A stretch of DNA of 64,000 bases from Falsirhodobacter xinxiangensis (GCF_004959935.1 NZ_SMYN01000015.1:21747-85746), one strand, 5' to 3'; counted from the stretch's first letter, positions 40,238 to 50,348 are shown. The notes: generated by a model from the letters alone, not told the origin. Translations and numbers: made by a program.

Positions 40238-41855
40238 TCATCTGCTGGAAGTGCGCGACCTGTCGGTGGAATTCCACACCGCCGCGGGCACCGTCAAAGC
40301 CGTGCAAGGCGTGACCTGGCATCTGGACCGGGGCGAGACGCTGGCGATCCTTGGCGAATCCGGGTCGGGGAAGTCGGTGTCCGCCTCGGCGGTAATGAAC
40401 CTGATCGACATGCCGCCGGGCAAGATCACCTCGGGGCAGATCCTGCTGGACGGCAAGGACATGCTGAAGATGACGGCCGAACAGCGCCGCCAGATCAACG
40501 GCAAGCGCATTGCGATGATCTTTCAGGACCCGCTGGCGCACCTGAATCCGGTCTATACCGTCGGTTGGCAGATCGCCGAGATCATGACCACCCACGGCAC
40601 CGCCAAGGCCGAAGCGCAGTCCCGCGCGCTGGCGCTGTTGAAGCGCGTGGGCCTGCCCGAGCCGGAAGTGGCGATGGGCAAATATCCGCACCAGTTCTCG
40701 GGCGGGCAGCGGCAGCGTCTGATGATCGCGATGGCGATGGCCTGCAAGCCGGACATCCTGATCGCGGACGAGCCGACCACCGCGCTGGACGTGACGGTTC
40801 AGGCGCAGATCCTCGCGCTGATGGAGGAGTTGCAGCACGAGACGGGGATGGGTCTTCTGCTGATCACCCATGACCTTGGCGTCGTGGCTGAAATCGCCGA
40901 CCGCGTGGTGGTGATGAACGGCGGCCGCATCGTCGAGGAAGGCGGCGCGGCAGAGGTCTATCGCAACCCCAAGCACCCCTATACGAAAAAGCTGATCGAC
41001 GCCGCGCCTGGTAAGGGCGCGATGCCCGAAGAACGCGACCGCTCTGCCCAGCCGCTGTTGCAGGTGGAAAACCTTCAGCTGTCCTATGGCGCGTTCAAGG
41101 CGCTGAAAGGCGCGAGTTTCAACATCATGCCGGGTGAGACGGTCGCGGTGGTGGGCGAAAGCGGGTCCGGAAAATCGACGCTGGCCCGCGCCATCCTGCG
41201 GCTTGAAGAACCGGATGGGGGCCGCGCGCTTTATAATGGAAAAGACCTCGTGACGATGGGTGCACGAGAGCTTTACGGGCTGCGCCGCGACATCCAGATG
41301 GTGTTTCAGGACCCGACCCAATCGCTGAACCCGCGCATGACGGTGTTCCAGCTGATCTCGGAGGCTTGGGTGATCCATCCCGACATTCTGCCCCGTGCGC
41401 AGTGGAAGGAACGGGTGGGCGAGCTGCTGGTGAAGGTGGGCCTGAGCCGCGAGATGGCGCAGCGCTATCCCCACCAATTCTCGGGCGGGCAGCGGCAGCG
41501 GATCGCCATCGCGCGGGCGCTGGCGATGGAGCCGAAGCTGATCATCTGCGACGAGGCGGTATCGGCGCTTGACGTGTCCATTCAGGCACAGGTGATCGCG
41601 CTGCTGGAAGGGCTGCGGCGCGAGTTCGACCTGTCCTATCTGTTCATCGCGCATGACCTGCCGGTGGTGAAGGATTTCGCCGACCGCGTGATCGTCATGA
41701 AATCCGGCCAGATCGTCGAGGAAGGGCCCGTGCGTCAGGTCTTTGAAAACCCGGCCCAGCCCTATACCCGCGCGCTTCTGGCCGCGAGCCTCGATCCGGA
41801 CCCTGAAGTGCAGGCCCGCCGCCGCGCCGAACGCAAGGAAGCCCTTCCCGCATGA
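40230..41855 (+). CDS. fused dual ATPase of the Dpp-type ABC importer
   Basis: A 541-residue tandem ABC ATPase equal to DppD plus DppF in one chain (GsiA-like). The first cassette has Walker A GESGSGKS at 42-49, signature [19 protein letters not shown] and Walker [15 protein letters not shown]. The second has Walker [10 protein letters not shown] near 309, signature [19 protein letters not shown] and Walker [14 protein letters not shown]. Both catalytic sites look complete. ATG at 40230 follows GGGAGG and overlaps the permease stop; its own stop overlaps the next start. Confidence 0.94.
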   Translation: MADHLLEVRDLSVEFHTAAGTVKAVQGVTWHLDRGETLAILGESGSGKSVSASAVMNLIDMPPGKITSGQILLDGKDMLKMTAEQRRQINGKRIAMIFQDPLAHLNPVYTVGWQIAEIMTTHGTAKAEAQSRALALLKRVGLPEPEVAMGKYPHQFSGGQRQRLMIAMAMACKPDILIADEPTTALDVTVQAQILALMEELQHETGMGLLLITHDLGVVAEIADRVVVMNGGRIVEEGGAAEVYRNPKHPYTKKLIDAAPGKGAMPEERDRSAQPLLQVENLQLSYGAFKALKGASFNIMPGETVAVVGESGSGKSTLARAILRLEEPDGGRALYNGKDLVTMGARELYGLRRDIQMVFQDPTQSLNPRMTVFQLISEAWVIHPDILPRAQWKERVGELLVKVGLSREMAQRYPHQFSGGQRQRIAIARALAMEPKLIICDEAVSALDVSIQAQVIALLEGLRREFDLSYLFIAHDLPVVKDFADRVIVMKSGQIVEEGPVRQVFENPAQPYTRALLAASLDPDPEVQARRRAERKEALPA

Positions 41856-42790
41856 AACCCGATGTTCTTCTGGCTTTCGAGCCGCGCCGCCGTCAGATGG
41901 AAGCGCTGGAGCGCGACTATACCCTCCACCGCTATGATCTGGCCAAGGACAAGAAGGCGCTGCTTGCCGAGGCCGGGCCGATTTGCCGCGCGATGTATGC
42001 CAACGGGCATCTGCATGTCGATCAGGCTTTCCTCGACCTTGCCCCGGCGCTGGAGATGATCGCCGTCACCTCTGCCGGCTACGAGCCGATGGATGTCGAT
42101 GCGATTGCGAACCGGGGCATCCGGCTGACCAACACCTCGGTCGCGCTGGTCGAGGATGTGGCGGATATGGCGCTGCTTTTGGTTCTGGCAACGCGGCGGC
42201 AACTCGTGCGCGGCGACGCCTATGTGCGTTCGGGCGAATGGGCGCAAAAAGGGATGATGGGGCTGACCACCTCGACCGCCGGAAAACGGGCGGGGATCGT
42301 CGGCCTTGGCCGTATCGGCGGCGCCATCGCCAAACGTCTGGAAGCCGTGGGGCTGGAGATCGGATATTTCGGGCGCACGCAGAAGGACGTTCCCTACCGC
42401 TTCTTCGACACTGCCGAAGGGTTGGCCGATTGGGCGGACATCCTTGTCGTGGCGGCGTCGGGTGGTTCTGGCACGGCGCATATCGTGTCGGCTGATGTGC
42501 TGTCTGCGCTTGGGCCGCAAGGCAGTTTCGTCAACATCGCGCGCGGCACTGTGGTGGATGAGAAGGCGCTGATCGCTGCGCTGAAGGAAGGGCGGATCGC
42601 TTCGGCGGGCCTTGACGTGTTCATGAACGAACCCGCGCCCGACCCCGAACTGATCGCCCTGCCGAACGTCACCCTCTATCCCCACCACGCCAGCGGGACC
42701 GAGGAAACGCGCGATGCGATGCACCAGTTGGCGCTGGACAACCTCGGCGCCTTCTTTGCCGGGAAGCCGCTGCTGACCCCGGTCATCTGA
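41852..42790 (+). CDS. D-isomer-specific 2-hydroxyacid dehydrogenase (glyoxylate/hydroxypyruvate reductase-like)
   Basis: A 312-residue NAD(P)H-dependent dehydrogenase. The dinucleotide motif GIVGLGRIGGAIAKRLEAVG, substrate-loop FVNIARGTVVDEKALI (catalytic Arg is expected in the NIARG segment), GLDVFMNEP (Glu) and a terminal His in LYPHHASG are present. It would reduce glyoxylate, hydroxypyruvate or a 2-keto sugar acid. The ATG overlaps the ATPase stop (ATGA). It ends 1 base before the convergent GntR gene. Its product could re-cycle glycolaldehyde or glyoxylate made by the nearby dehydratase-aldolase route (inference). Confidence 0.9.
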   Translation: MKPDVLLAFEPRRRQMEALERDYTLHRYDLAKDKKALLAEAGPICRAMYANGHLHVDQAFLDLAPALEMIAVTSAGYEPMDVDAIANRGIRLTNTSVALVEDVADMALLLVLATRRQLVRGDAYVRSGEWAQKGMMGLTTSTAGKRAGIVGLGRIGGAIAKRLEAVGLEIGYFGRTQKDVPYRFFDTAEGLADWADILVVAASGGSGTAHIVSADVLSALGPQGSFVNIARGTVVDEKALIAALKEGRIASAGLDVFMNEPAPDPELIALPNVTLYPHHASGTEETRDAMHQLALDNLGAFFAGKPLLTPVI

Positions 42791-43498
42791 TCATGCAAAG
42801 AACTGCGGATATTCCCTTCGCAGTTCTTCCACCTTGGACACGGTGCGCGACAGATGTTCGCGCATCGCGGCTTCGGCCCGGTCGGGGTTGCGATCCTGTA
42901 TCGCGCGGACGATCTCGTGATGCCCGGCAAGGATGTCGCGGATCTTGCCCGCCTCGGGCAGGTGCAGGCGGCGCAGACGCTCCAGATGGCCCGAGCGCGC
43001 GCGGATCAGCTGGTGCAGCCCGATCCGCCCAAGCCCGATGAACAGCGTCTGATGGAACAGCTCGTCCAATTCCTGGAACATGCGAAGCTGCGCCGCATCG
43101 TCTGCGATCGCTTCCTGCATGCGGATGATCGAGGCGGCACGCACCGCCACATCGTCGCTGCCGTATTGCGCCAGCCCGCGAACCACCTCCGTCTCCAGCG
43201 CGACGCGAAGGAAATGCGCCTCATAGATCTGCGGCACCTCGATCCGCGTCACCAGAGTGCGGGACTGCGGGTAGATCCGCACAAGCCCGTCCTGCTGAAG
43301 CCGTTGAAGCGCCTCGCGGATGGGGGTCTGGCTGACGTCGTAGGTCTGCGTCAACTCGGTTCGCGAAAGAGTGGTCTCTGGCGGCAGTTCCAACGTGATG
43401 ATTCGCTGGCGAAGGCTGTCATAGACGCGCTGCACCGTGCCCCCGCCGCTTGGGGAGAGGTCCATCGGTGCAAGTCCGTTCGGAAGCAGGGTGTTCAT
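42791..43498 (-). CDS. GntR/FadR-family regulator (second of three)
   Basis: A 235-residue FCD-type GntR regulator. The DNA-binding part reads VYDSLRQRIITLELPPETTL, TYDVSQTPIREALQRLQQDG and YPQSRTLVTRI; the helical domain has FHQTLFIGLGRIGLHQLI and GHHEIVRAI. Start at 43498 (ATG, MNTLLPNG). It is divergent from the arabinonate-type dehydratase gene, with one ATACTAATAT motif in the gap, identical to a motif beside the first GntR gene. Confidence 0.92.
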   Translation of the reverse strand: MNTLLPNGLAPMDLSPSGGGTVQRVYDSLRQRIITLELPPETTLSRTELTQTYDVSQTPIREALQRLQQDGLVRIYPQSRTLVTRIEVPQIYEAHFLRVALETEVVRGLAQYGSDDVAVRAASIIRMQEAIADDAAQLRMFQELDELFHQTLFIGLGRIGLHQLIRARSGHLERLRRLHLPEAGKIRDILAGHHEIVRAIQDRNPDRAEAAMREHLSRTVSKVEELRREYPQFFA

Positions 43499-43567
43499 CG
43501 CTCTCTCCTTCGTGATGAAAATACGCGCACGGTCAGAAAGGCACAACAGGATATTGAAATAGATGCG

Positions 43568-43577
43568 ATACTAATAT
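43568..43577. promoter_or_regulatory. candidate GntR operator (ATACTAATAT)
   Basis: The motif sits within GATACTAATATATC in the 134-bp divergent gap between the second GntR gene and the dehydratase gene. It is identical to the site at 38305-38314. Confidence 0.5.
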
Positions 43578-43632
43578 ATCAATTTTCTGGAGGAGGGCGG
43601 CGCCTGCCGCCGACACGGGGGAATTGCCTGAT

Positions 43633-45360
43633 ATGAAGACCTATGCCGAATTGCGCTCGGCCCGCTGGATGGTGCCTGACGATCAACGGTCCTTCGGGCA
43701 CCGCTCCCGCACGATGCAGATGGGTTACGATCCGGTGGACTGGGAGGGCCGCCCGATCATCGCGATCATCAACACATGGTCGGACGCGCAGCCCTGCCAC
43801 ATGCACTTCAAGGACCGCGTCGAATGGGTGAAGCGCGGCATCCTGCAATCGGGCGGCTTCCCGATGGAACTGCCCGCGCTGTCGCTGTCGGAAAACTTCG
43901 TCAAGCCGACGACCATGCTTTACCGCAACATGCTGGCGATGGAGACGGAGGAGCTTCTGCGCTCGCACCCCGTCGATGGCGCGGTGCTGATGGGCGGCTG
44001 CGACAAGACCACGCCGGGGTTGGTCATGGGCGCGTGCAGCATGGGGATTCCTTTCGTGTATCTGCCTGCGGGGCCAATGCTGCGCGGCAATTATGCCGGC
44101 AAGTATCTGGGTTCCGGCACGGATGGGTTCAAATATTGGGATGAACGCCGCGCCGGCACGATCTCCAAGGAGGAATGGACGGGGATCGAAGGCGGCATTG
44201 CGCGGTCTTACGGCCACTGCATGACGATGGGCACGGCCTCGACCATGACGGCGATTGCCGACGCGATGGGGCTGACGCTGCCCGGTGCGTCGTCCATCCC
44301 TGCGGCGGATGCCAGCCATCAGCGCATGAGCACCCAGTGTGGGCGGCGCATCGTGGAGATGGTCTGGGAAGACCTGACGCCCGAGAAGATCATCACGCCG
44401 GCGGCGGTCGAGAACGCCGTCACGGTGGCGATGGCGACGGGCTGTTCGACCAACGCCATCATCCACCTGATCGCCATGGCCCGCCGTGCCGGTATCCCGC
44501 TGGAACTGGACGATCTGGACCGGATCGGGCGCACGACGCCGGTGCTGGCGAATATCCGGCCGTCGGGCACGACCTATCTGATGGAAGACTTCTATTACGC
44601 GGGCGGGTTGCGGGCGCTGATGAAGCAGTTGGGCGACAAGCTGGACCCGACGGCGATCAACGTGACGGGGCGTCCGCAGGTCGAAGGGTTGGATCAGACG
44701 AAGATCTGGAACGAAGACGTCATCCGTCCGCTGTCGAACCCCGTCTATCACGAGGGCTCGCTTGCGGTGCTGAAGGGCAACCTTTGCCCGGATGGCGCGG
44801 TGATCAAGCCCGCCGCTTGCGATCCGAAATTCCATAAGCATGTCGGCCCGGCGCTGGTGGCCGACAGCTATCCCGATCTGAAGAAGATCATTGACGATCC
44901 CGATTATCCGATGACGCCCGACACGGTTCTGGTGCTGCGCGGTGCGGGGCCGCAGGGTGGTCCGGGGATGCCGGAATGGGGGATGATCCCGATGCCGAAG
45001 GCGCTGTTGAAGCTTGGCCTGCGCGACATGGTCCGGATTTCTGACGCGCGCATGTCGGGCACCAGCTTCGGCGCTTGCGTGCTGCACGTCTCGCCCGAGG
45101 CGTTCGTGGGCGGGCCGCTGGCGCTGTTGAAGACAGGCGACATGGTAGAGTTGGACATCCCGAACCGCAGCCTGAACATGCAGGTCGCCAAGGATGAGAT
45201 CGAAGCCCGCCGCGCCGCGTGGGCTGCGCCCGAGCGCAAGTTCGAACGCGGCTACGGCTACATGTTCTCGAAACATATCGAGCAGGCCGACAAGGGCTGC
45301 GATTTCGATTTCCTGAAAACCGAGTTCGGCGGCAAGACCCCCGATCCCGTCATCAACTGA
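43633..45360 (+). CDS. IlvD/Edd-family sugar-acid dehydratase (L-arabinonate/D-xylonate dehydratase-like)
   Basis: A 575-residue iron-sulfur dehydratase. Candidate cluster cysteines lie in DAQPCHMHF, LMGGCDKTTPG and MATGCSTNAI; PSGTTYLMEDFYYAGG and ISDARMSGTSFGACVLHVSP (catalytic Ser region) are family motifs. The N-terminus LRSARWMVPDDQRSFGHRSR is characteristic of the arabinonate/xylonate-type subgroup rather than of IlvD itself. It removes water from an aldonic acid to give a 2-keto-3-deoxy acid. ATG at 43633 is about 8 nt from GGGGGAA; a TTG at 43624 is too close. First gene of its operon. Confidence 0.9.
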   Translation: MKTYAELRSARWMVPDDQRSFGHRSRTMQMGYDPVDWEGRPIIAIINTWSDAQPCHMHFKDRVEWVKRGILQSGGFPMELPALSLSENFVKPTTMLYRNMLAMETEELLRSHPVDGAVLMGGCDKTTPGLVMGACSMGIPFVYLPAGPMLRGNYAGKYLGSGTDGFKYWDERRAGTISKEEWTGIEGGIARSYGHCMTMGTASTMTAIADAMGLTLPGASSIPAADASHQRMSTQCGRRIVEMVWEDLTPEKIITPAAVENAVTVAMATGCSTNAIIHLIAMARRAGIPLELDDLDRIGRTTPVLANIRPSGTTYLMEDFYYAGGLRALMKQLGDKLDPTAINVTGRPQVEGLDQTKIWNEDVIRPLSNPVYHEGSLAVLKGNLCPDGAVIKPAACDPKFHKHVGPALVADSYPDLKKIIDDPDYPMTPDTVLVLRGAGPQGGPGMPEWGMIPMPKALLKLGLRDMVRISDARMSGTSFGACVLHVSPEAFVGGPLALLKTGDMVELDIPNRSLNMQVAKDEIEARRAAWAAPERKFERGYGYMFSKHIEQADKGCDFDFLKTEFGGKTPDPVIN

Positions 45361-45372
45361 TAGGTGCCCGCG

Positions 45373-46083
45373 ATGAAACCCGAAACCCGCGAAAAGCTGA
45401 TGGGCGTGTCGGTCGCCACGCTGTGCTCGGCGCTGTATAAACGCGGTCTGCGCAACCAGACCATTCAGGACGTGCGCCCCGTTGCGCGCAAGGGCCGCAA
45501 CATGGTCGGCCCCGCCTATACCCTGCGCTACATGCCCGCGCGGGAGGATCGCAACCCGATGACGATCTTCCGCGATCCCAAGCATCCGCAGCGCGTCGCG
45601 ATCGAGGAATGCCCCGAAGGCGCCGTGCTGGTGATGGACAGCCGCAAGGACGCGCGGGCGGCTTCCGCAGGCGATATCCTGATCACGCGGCTGATGGCGC
45701 GTGGGGGGGCGGGGGTCGTCACGGATGGCGGTTTCCGCGATTCCATGGTGATCGGAGAGCTGGACATCCCCGCCTATCACAGCCGCCCATCCAGCCCGAC
45801 GAACCTGACGCTGCACGAGGCGATCGACCTGAACGTGCCGATCGGCTGCGGCGATGTGGCGGTGTTCCCGGGCGATATCGTGGTGGGCGACGATGACAGC
45901 GTCATCATCATCCCCGCCGAGATCGCGGACGAGATTGCGGATGAGGCGGTGGAGATGACGGCATACGAGGATTTCGTGGTCGAACGCGTCAAGGATGGCG
46001 CGACGATCATCGGCCTCTATCCCGCGACGGACGAGCGGAACCTGGAACTGTTCGCCGAATGGCGGCAGGCCAACGGGCGCTGA
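45373..46083 (+). CDS. RraA-family aldolase/dimethylmenaquinone methyltransferase-like protein
   Basis: A 236-residue RraA-fold protein. TLCSALYKRGLRNQTIQDV, VGPAYTLRYMP, AGDILITRLMARGGAGVVTD and the metal/substrate motif DGGFRDS (Arg-Asp) match the HMG/CHA pyruvate aldolase branch rather than RNase E regulators. These aldolases release pyruvate from 4-hydroxy-2-oxo acids. After the dehydratase, cleavage of a 2-keto-3-deoxypentonate into pyruvate and glycolaldehyde would be the simplest role (inference). ATG at 45373 follows AGG by 8 nt; a GTG at 45364 is an alternative. Confidence 0.85.
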   Translation: MKPETREKLMGVSVATLCSALYKRGLRNQTIQDVRPVARKGRNMVGPAYTLRYMPAREDRNPMTIFRDPKHPQRVAIEECPEGAVLVMDSRKDARAASAGDILITRLMARGGAGVVTDGGFRDSMVIGELDIPAYHSRPSSPTNLTLHEAIDLNVPIGCGDVAVFPGDIVVGDDDSVIIIPAEIADEIADEAVEMTAYEDFVVERVKDGATIIGLYPATDERNLELFAEWRQANGR

Positions 46084-46093
46084 CCAAGAAACA

Positions 46094-46119
46094 GGTCGCG
46101 GGGCTGGCCACCCGCGACC
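46094..46119 (+). other. intercistronic stem-loop before the solute-binding-protein gene
   Basis: Perfect 9-bp stem GGTCGCGGG / CCCGCGACC with an 8-nt loop, 11 bp after the aldolase stop and 30 bp before the binding-protein ATG. No U-run; likely a processing or stabilising hairpin that lets the binding-protein message accumulate. Confidence 0.5.
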
Positions 46120-46149
46120 GCCGGAACGGCCAATTAGGGAGGAAAACTG

Positions 46150-47658
46150 ATGAAACATTACAAGACGATGGGTGCAGCACTGCTGGCATCCGCGATTGCC
46201 TTGCCTGCCTTCGCGCAGGACAAGAACATCACCATCGTGCTGGCCCAGAACGTGGACCTTGTGGACCCGTGCATGGCCGCGCGTCAGAACGTCGGCCGCG
46301 TGGTGTCGGAAAACGTCAACGAGATGATGGTCGAATTCGACTATGTCAATGGCGGGTTGAAGCCGCGCCTTGCCACCGAATGGACCCAGATCGACGACGA
46401 CACCTGGCAGTTCAAGCTGCGCGAGGGCGTGAAATGGCATGACGGCACCGATTTCACCGCCAAGGACGTGGAATTCACGCTGGACCGCAACAAGAACCCG
46501 AACCTGACCTGCGAAGTCGGCGGCAAGTATTTCGGCGGCATGGAATTCTCGGTCGAGGCGCCGGACGATCACACGATCAACATCACCTCGAACCCGCCCT
46601 CGCCGATCCTTCCGCTTTTGATGACCGTGATGCCCATCGCCTCGGCCAGCGCAACGCCCGAGGGCGAGTTGACGCGCGCGCCCGTGGGCACCGGCCCCTA
46701 TGTCTTCGACAACTGGAACGTTGGCCAGTCGATCACGCTGAAGCGCAACGCCGATTACTGGGGCGAGCAGCCGGAGGTCGAACAGGCCACCTATGTCTGG
46801 CGGACCGACAGCGCGGTGGCCGCCGCGATGGTCGATACGGGCGAGGCCGACATCGTGCCGCAGATCGCCATGCAGGACGCGACCAACCCGGAAACCGACT
46901 TCGCCTATCCGAACTCGGAAACCACCTATATGCGGATCGACACGCGCACCGCGCCGCTGGACGACGTCCGCATCCGCGAGGCGCTGAACCTTGCCATCGA
47001 CAAGGAAGCCTTCATCGGCACCCTGCTGCCCGAGGAATCGCAGATCGCCAGCCAGCTCGTCGTGCCGACCACCATCGGTTATAACAAGGAAATGGAGCCC
47101 TGGCCCTTCGATCCCGAACGCGCGACCGAACTGGTCGAGGAAGCCAAGGCGGACGGCGTTCCGGTCGATACCGAGATCCTGATCGTCGGTCGTAACGGCC
47201 TGTTCCCCAACGGGACCGAGACGATGGAAGCCATGATGGCCATGTGGCAGGATGTCGGTCTGAACGTCAAACTTCAGATGAGCGACATTTCCATCCACAA
47301 CACTTACTTCGTGCGGCCCTTCAACCAGGATGGCGTGCCGACCCTGACCGAAGCGATGCATGACAACGCGACGGGCGACCCGGTCTTCACCGCCTATGTG
47401 AAATATGCGTCCGAAGGCATCCAGTCGATGGTCATCAACCCCGAGCTGGACAAGATGATCGCCGACGCGACCATCGCGGCGGGCGACGACCGGGCAGCCA
47501 AATGGGCCGAGGTGTTCCGCGTGGCCGAGCGCGACATCATCGCCAACGTGCCGATGTTCCACATGGTCGGCTTTACCCGCGTCTCGCCGCGTCTGGACTT
47601 CAAGCCGACGATCGCAGCGAACTCGGAGCTGCAGCTGGCGCAGATCAAGTTCAAGTAA
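46150..47658 (+). CDS. family-5 (DppA/OppA-type) solute-binding protein
   Basis: A 502-residue periplasmic binding protein with signal peptide (GAALLASAIALPAFA). The family motif LATEWTQIDDDTWQFKLREG followed by VKWHDGTDFTAKDVEFTLDR is intact, as are GTGPYVFDNWNVGQSITLKR and the C-terminal segment. It starts behind AGGGAGG. It is the probable receptor of the Dpp-type importer whose permeases and fused ATPase lie at 38393-41855. Given the neighbours, a sugar acid or oligosaccharide acid is more likely than a peptide. Confidence 0.93.
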   Translation: MKHYKTMGAALLASAIALPAFAQDKNITIVLAQNVDLVDPCMAARQNVGRVVSENVNEMMVEFDYVNGGLKPRLATEWTQIDDDTWQFKLREGVKWHDGTDFTAKDVEFTLDRNKNPNLTCEVGGKYFGGMEFSVEAPDDHTINITSNPPSPILPLLMTVMPIASASATPEGELTRAPVGTGPYVFDNWNVGQSITLKRNADYWGEQPEVEQATYVWRTDSAVAAAMVDTGEADIVPQIAMQDATNPETDFAYPNSETTYMRIDTRTAPLDDVRIREALNLAIDKEAFIGTLLPEESQIASQLVVPTTIGYNKEMEPWPFDPERATELVEEAKADGVPVDTEILIVGRNGLFPNGTETMEAMMAMWQDVGLNVKLQMSDISIHNTYFVRPFNQDGVPTLTEAMHDNATGDPVFTAYVKYASEGIQSMVINPELDKMIADATIAAGDDRAAKWAEVFRVAERDIIANVPMFHMVGFTRVSPRLDFKPTIAANSELQLAQIKFK

Positions 47659-47665
47659 TCTGCCG

Positions 47666-47692
47666 GGCGCCCCTTCGCGGGGCGCCTTTTTT
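47666..47692 (+). terminator. rho-independent terminator after the binding-protein gene
   Basis: Eight-bp perfect stem GGCGCCCC / GGGGCGCC with a TTCGC loop followed by TTTTTT. It immediately precedes the ribosome-binding site of the next gene, so it probably attenuates read-through. Confidence 0.85.
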
Positions 47693-47706
47693 CCAAGGAG
47701 ATGACG

Positions 47707-48765
47707 ATGCCGCTGATCGACCGGATCGAGCTGACCGAATTCGCGCGCGCCATGTTGGCCGCTGCCGGGCTGGAGGACGACAAGGCCCGCGCGACCGCCG
47801 AAATCCTTGTCGAAGGCGACATGATCGGCCATGAGACGCACGGGACCAGCCTTGTCTCGTGGTATCTGGACGAACTTGACGGCGGGTTGATGGCGAAGTC
47901 CGGCAGCTATGACGTCGTTTCGGATCATGGCGCCACCTTCGTCTGGGATGGCAAGCTGCTTCCCGGCGCGTGGCTTTTGACCGAGGCATTCGAGCAGGCG
48001 TTCGAGCGCGCGCCGCAATATGGCGTCGTGACCGCCGCGATCCGCAACTGCCATCACACCTGCGCGCTGGCGACCTATCTCCGGCGGGCGACCGACCGGG
48101 GGCTGATCGCGCAGTTGAGCGTGTCGAACCCCGGCGCGGCGCGGATGGCGCCCTTTGGCGGGACCGTTCCGCTTTTGACGCCGAATCCGCTGGCCGTGGG
48201 AGTCCCGACCCGGTCCGATCCGATCCTCGTCGATGTGTCATCCTCGATCACCACCACGACCATGACGCAGCAGCTTGCCAAGAAGGGCGAGCGGTTCCCC
48301 GACAAATGGGCACTGACCGCGCAGGGTGTGCCGACCGACGATCCGTCGGAGGTGACGGATCGGAAAGGGTCGCTCATGCCGCTGGGCGGGGCAGAAAAGG
48401 GGCACAAGGGATTTGGCCTAGCGCTGATGGTTGATCTGTTGGGGCAGGGGCTGTCGGGCAAGGGGCGGGCCGATGCCAAGCCGGGGGTTCTGGCGCAGGC
48501 GGCGTTCCTTCAGGTGATTGACCCTGCCGCTTTTGCCGGGTTGGACGCCTTTACCGAACAATCCGAATTCACCGCCAATGCCTGCCGCACCAATCCGCCC
48601 GCGCCGGGTGTTTCGGCGGTTCGGGTGCCGGGCGATTCCGCCTCGCGCAAGCGCCGCCGCGCTTTGCAGGAAGGCGTCGCGATCTCGGACGAGTTGGCGG
48701 CAAAGCTGGCTCGGGCGGCGGAGCGTGTTGGCGTGGCGTTTCCGACAAAACTGACACTTGCCTGA
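47707..48765 (+). CDS. Ldh2-family malate/lactate/2-keto-sugar-acid dehydrogenase
   Basis: A 352-residue NAD(P)-dependent oxidoreductase of the Ldh_2 family (which includes YiaK, ureidoglycolate and sulfolactate dehydrogenases). EGDMIGHETHGTSLVSWYL has the catalytic His region, RNCHHTCALATYLRRATDRG and TPNPLAVGVPTRSDPILVDV are conserved, and MPLGGAEKGHKGFGLALMVD is the C-terminal motif. Of two tandem ATGs, 47707 is 6 nt from AAGGAG and preferred over 47701, which abuts it. In this operon it probably interconverts a 2-keto and 2-hydroxy sugar acid. Confidence 0.9.
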   Translation: MPLIDRIELTEFARAMLAAAGLEDDKARATAEILVEGDMIGHETHGTSLVSWYLDELDGGLMAKSGSYDVVSDHGATFVWDGKLLPGAWLLTEAFEQAFERAPQYGVVTAAIRNCHHTCALATYLRRATDRGLIAQLSVSNPGAARMAPFGGTVPLLTPNPLAVGVPTRSDPILVDVSSSITTTTMTQQLAKKGERFPDKWALTAQGVPTDDPSEVTDRKGSLMPLGGAEKGHKGFGLALMVDLLGQGLSGKGRADAKPGVLAQAAFLQVIDPAAFAGLDAFTEQSEFTANACRTNPPAPGVSAVRVPGDSASRKRRRALQEGVAISDELAAKLARAAERVGVAFPTKLTLA

Positions 48766-48837
48766 CGCTGGAACATTTGTCATCCTTCCCTTACGTTTGT
48801 TTCCGGGGTGTGGAGGCCCCGGTGAGTGGGAGGTGGG

Positions 48838-50337
48838 ATGGCTCCGGTTCTGGAAATGCAGGGCATCGCCAAGACCTTTGGTCCGGTGCGTGCCCTGCGG
48901 GGTGTGTCGCTGACCGTTCATCCCGGTGAAGTCCATGCGCTGATGGGGGAAAACGGCGCGGGCAAGTCCACGCTGATGAAGATCCTGTCGGGCGCCTATG
49001 TTCCCGATCCGGGGGGCGAGGTGCGGGTGAACGGCCAGCCGATGCCGTTCGGGAATCCCAAGACATCCAAGGATTTCGGCATAGCCGTCATCTATCAGGA
49101 ACTGTCGCTGGCCCCGAACCTGACCGTGGCCGAGAACGTGTTCCTTGGAAACGAACGCGCCAGCCGCGGCGTGGTGGACCGTCGCGCCATGCGCGAGGAG
49201 ACGGAGCCGCTGCTGCGGCAGCTGGGCGTGTCCTTTTCGCCCACGACGCAGGTCGGCTCGCTTTCCTTGGGCGAACGGCAACTGGTCGAAATCGCGCGCG
49301 CTTTGTCCACCAACGCCCGCATCATCGTCATGGACGAGCCGACGACCTCGCTTTCCAGCCGCGAGACCGAGAAGCTGTTCGAGGTGATCGCCCGCATGAA
49401 GGCGGATGGGATCGCCGTCATCTATATCAGCCATCGGATGGAGGAGATCTATCGCCTGTCGGACCGTTGTTCGGTCCTGCGCGACGGATCTTACGTCGGC
49501 ACGCTGGACCGCGACGAGTTGAGCGCGGCGAAGCTGGTCGCGATGATGGTTGGGCGCGATCTGTCCAGTTTCTACAAGAAGGACCACGTTCCGCACGACG
49601 CCCCGCGGGATATCGTCATGACTGTCGAGGGGATGAGCGACGGGCGGTTGGTGTCCGATTGCAGCCTGACCGTGCATCGCGGCGAGGTTCTGGGCATCGC
49701 TGGGCTGGTCGGATCGGGACGGACGGAACTGGCGCGGCTGATCTATGGCGCGGATGCCAGGACTTCGGGGCGCGTGACGATGCTGGGCCAGGACGTGACC
49801 CCGAAGACCCCGCGCGAGGCGCTGGATGCCGGGATCGTCTATCTGACCGAGGATCGGAAGGGCCTGGGGCTTTTTCTGGACATGAGCATTTCGGACAATG
49901 TCAGCATGTGTGTGCTGGAGCGTGACGCCAAAAGCGGTTTGCGCGATTTCGGGCGGGCAGCGGAGCGGGCGGCGCGGTCGCTGAAGGGGCTGGCGATCAA
50001 GGCACCGAACGCGGCGATCACGGTCGGCGCATTGTCGGGCGGCAACCAGCAGAAGGTGCTTTTGGCGCGTCTGCTGGAGCTGGAGCCGAAGGTCATCATC
50101 CTGGACGAGCCGACGCGCGGTGTGGATGTCGGCGCGAAATCGGAAATCTATCGCCTGATCGACGATTTGGCGAAACGGGGCATGGCGGTGGTGATGATCT
50201 CGTCCGAATTGCCCGAGATCGTGGGAGTTGCGGACCGGGTGCTGGTGATGCGCGAGGGGCGGATCGCCGGAGAGGTCCGCGCCCCGGTGGAGCAGGAGGC
50301 GATCATGGCGCTGTCGGTGGGGCCTGTCGCTGCATGA
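48838..50337 (+). CDS. sugar ABC importer ATP-binding protein (RbsA/MglA type)
   Basis: A 499-residue tandem ATPase. The first cassette has [38 protein letters not shown] and a Walker B in [11 protein letters not shown]. The second has the degenerate P-loop [20 protein letters not shown] expected of RbsA, then [20 protein letters not shown] and [20 protein letters not shown]. The ATG at 48838 is 4 nt from GGAGG. It is followed by a permease and binding protein in a standard rbsACB order. Confidence 0.93.
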   Translation: MAPVLEMQGIAKTFGPVRALRGVSLTVHPGEVHALMGENGAGKSTLMKILSGAYVPDPGGEVRVNGQPMPFGNPKTSKDFGIAVIYQELSLAPNLTVAENVFLGNERASRGVVDRRAMREETEPLLRQLGVSFSPTTQVGSLSLGERQLVEIARALSTNARIIVMDEPTTSLSSRETEKLFEVIARMKADGIAVIYISHRMEEIYRLSDRCSVLRDGSYVGTLDRDELSAAKLVAMMVGRDLSSFYKKDHVPHDAPRDIVMTVEGMSDGRLVSDCSLTVHRGEVLGIAGLVGSGRTELARLIYGADARTSGRVTMLGQDVTPKTPREALDAGIVYLTEDRKGLGLFLDMSISDNVSMCVLERDAKSGLRDFGRAAERAARSLKGLAIKAPNAAITVGALSGGNQQKVLLARLLELEPKVIILDEPTRGVDVGAKSEIYRLIDDLAKRGMAVVMISSELPEIVGVADRVLVMREGRIAGEVRAPVEQEAIMALSVGPVAA

Positions 50338-50348
50338 AGGGAGAGACG

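Noticed and set aside
43579..48057. A 1492-codon stop-free minus-strand frame.
   Set aside because: It lies antisense to four well-supported genes (dehydratase, RraA, binding protein, Ldh2) and crosses their boundaries. Its composition is His/Arg/Gly/Asp-rich with no motif, as expected for a shadow frame in high-GC DNA.
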